Assembly (NCBI GenBank): GCA_913054055.1
Contig: CAJXIT010000170.1
Location: 1-7,361, forward strand
Length of the DNA: 7,361 bases
Direction of reading: 5' to 3'
DNA from: an uncultured Thalassolituus sp.
Lineage (GTDB): Bacteria > Pseudomonadota > Gammaproteobacteria > Pseudomonadales > Oceanobacteraceae
The translations under genes were made by a program, and so were the position numbers. A model generated the notes under the pieces. It did no database searches. It had not been told where the DNA came from and saw nothing but the letters and a program-made list of their open reading frames with translations. Within the stretch, counting starts at the first letter, position 1. Every line of letters begins with the position of its first letter. Of this stretch, positions 7,006 to 7,361 are shown in pieces.

Positions 7006-7034
7006 TTTACAACTGATTTTATATACAGTACTGT
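7006..7034 (+). promoter_or_regulatory. Candidate sigma-70 promoter of the sulA-like gene
   Basis: TTTACA (7006-7011, five of six consensus bases) is followed after 17 bp by TACTGT (7029-7034, with the first, second and last consensus bases). The spacer contains the first LexA-type box, and the -10 is overlapped by the second, so bound repressor would block RNA polymerase. The start point would be near 7041. The -10 match is weak. Confidence 0.45.
7013..7028. promoter_or_regulatory. LexA-type box 1 (one mismatch)
   Basis: CTGATTTTATATACAG has the LexA core form CTG-N10-CAG with an AT-rich centre. One base differs from the gammaproteobacterial consensus CTGT-N8-ACAG (A in place of the fourth T). 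It lies between the candidate -35 and -10 boxes of the sulA-like gene. Confidence 0.6.
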
Positions 7035-7046
7035 ACAGCCAATCAG
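7031..7046. promoter_or_regulatory. Possible LexA-type box 2 (weaker)
   Basis: CTGTACAGCCAATCAG also has the form CTG-N10-CAG, with one mismatch in the outer half-site (TCAG for ACAG). Its centre is less AT-rich than normal. It overlaps a perfect 12-bp palindrome, TACAGTACTGTA, at 7024-7035. It may be a third site or a chance product of that palindrome. Confidence 0.3.
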
Positions 7047-7054
7047 GTAATTTA

Positions 7055-7070
7055 CTGTATAAAAAAACAG
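7055..7070. promoter_or_regulatory. LexA (SOS) box of the sulA-like gene
   Basis: CTGTATAAAAAAACAG is a full match to the gammaproteobacterial SOS box CTGT-N8-ACAG with an AT-rich centre. It ends 9 nt before the ATG of the sulA-like gene and touches its ribosome site. Its first base lies 42 bp from that of box 1, about four helical turns, so LexA dimers could sit on the same face of the DNA. LexA repression relieved by DNA damage is the expected control. Confidence 0.88.
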
Positions 7071-7079
7071 GTCGAAATC

Positions 7080-7361
7080 ATGAATGCACTATTAGAAAAC
7101 AGCAGAAACCCCTCCGCAAATCACTGGGACCTTTGGGTTTCCCCATCCAGCAATCAAGTAAACACCCTCAAACAACTGAATCCAGAATTGCAGTCTCGAG
7201 TACTTTTACTACACCCTAAAAATAAAGACATGATCATGAGCTCTCTTCTTCAAGCACTAGAAAGCGGACTATATAGCACCATCAGGCTTGCAAAAAGAAA
7301 CCTTGCACAAAGGGAGCAGAACATCTTACAGCTTCGAGCCATTAGATCAGGCGTATCTATT
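7080..7361 (+). CDS. sulA: SulA-like SOS cell-division inhibitor, N-terminal part (cut by window end)
   Basis: The 94 codons visible run open to the window end; E. coli SulA has 169. The stretch from HWDLWVSPSS (about 15-24) through NTLKQLNP to VLLLHPKNKD (about 42-51) and LLQALESGLYSTI (about 56-68) follows the SulA pattern of E. coli: a W-x-x-W strand, an LHPxN motif, then an ALxxGxYS helix. In E. coli SulA binds FtsZ and stops septation after DNA damage, and Lon then degrades it. A perfect LexA box directly before the ATG supports this identity. The ATG at 7080-7082 has only a weak AGG 8 nt upstream; an internal ATG is seen only much later (from codon 52). It is divergent from tig. ImuA, a related SOS protein, is less likely because its longer N-terminal pattern is absent. 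The C-terminal end that Lon recognises is not visible. Confidence 0.78.
   Translation, partial: MNALLENSRNPSANHWDLWVSPSSNQVNTLKQLNPELQSRVLLLHPKNKDMIMSSLLQALESGLYSTIRLAKRNLAQREQNILQLRAIRSGVSI

Noticed and set aside
1..7361. Mobile elements, CRISPR arrays, tRNA or rRNA genes, or a hidden new defence system
   Set aside because: Nearly all sequence is accounted for by intact core genes in a conserved order. No transposase, regular repeat array or RNA gene structure was seen, and no gap exceeds about 215 bp.

Overview
The window carries the protein quality-control cluster of a gammaproteobacterium. On the minus strand, in transcription order, lie tig (trigger factor), clpP, clpX, lon, hupB and the start of ppiD. 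This order is the classic gammaproteobacterial arrangement. The proteins look close to those of E. coli and Pseudomonas by recall: ClpP keeps the Ser/His/Asp triad, ClpX its zinc finger and IGF loop, Lon its Ser/Lys dyad, and HU its full 90-residue length. Base composition is moderately AT-rich. The genus cannot be named from the sequence alone.

Layout, right to left. At 7080-7361 (+) is the start of a SulA-like cell-division inhibitor gene, cut off by the window end and preceded by LexA-type SOS boxes. A 213-bp divergent spacer separates it from tig (5556-6866, -). A strong hairpin terminator and a second hairpin lie between tig and clpP (4824-5453, -). A 95-bp gap with a candidate heat-shock (sigma-32) promoter precedes clpX (3442-4728, -). 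A strong terminator follows clpX directly. It is followed by a second, better heat-shock promoter candidate and then lon, whose likely start is the ATG at 3331 and not the TTG far upstream. hupB (535-807, -) uses a GTG start, has its own promoter candidate and ends at a strong terminator. ppiD (1-421, -) is cut off by the window start.

How the genes fit together: Tig is the ribosome-bound chaperone, ClpXP and Lon are the ATP-dependent cytosolic proteases, PpiD is an inner-membrane periplasmic chaperone and HU is a nucleoid protein. Each transcription unit seems to have its own stop and start signals, so the cluster reads as adjacent units and not one simple operon. SulA is a known Lon substrate in E. 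coli, so an SOS-controlled sulA divergent from the lon cluster is the most notable local feature. No mobile element, CRISPR array, tRNA or rRNA was seen, and no unknown system is evident. Apart from sulA and its control region, this is ordinary conserved core genome.
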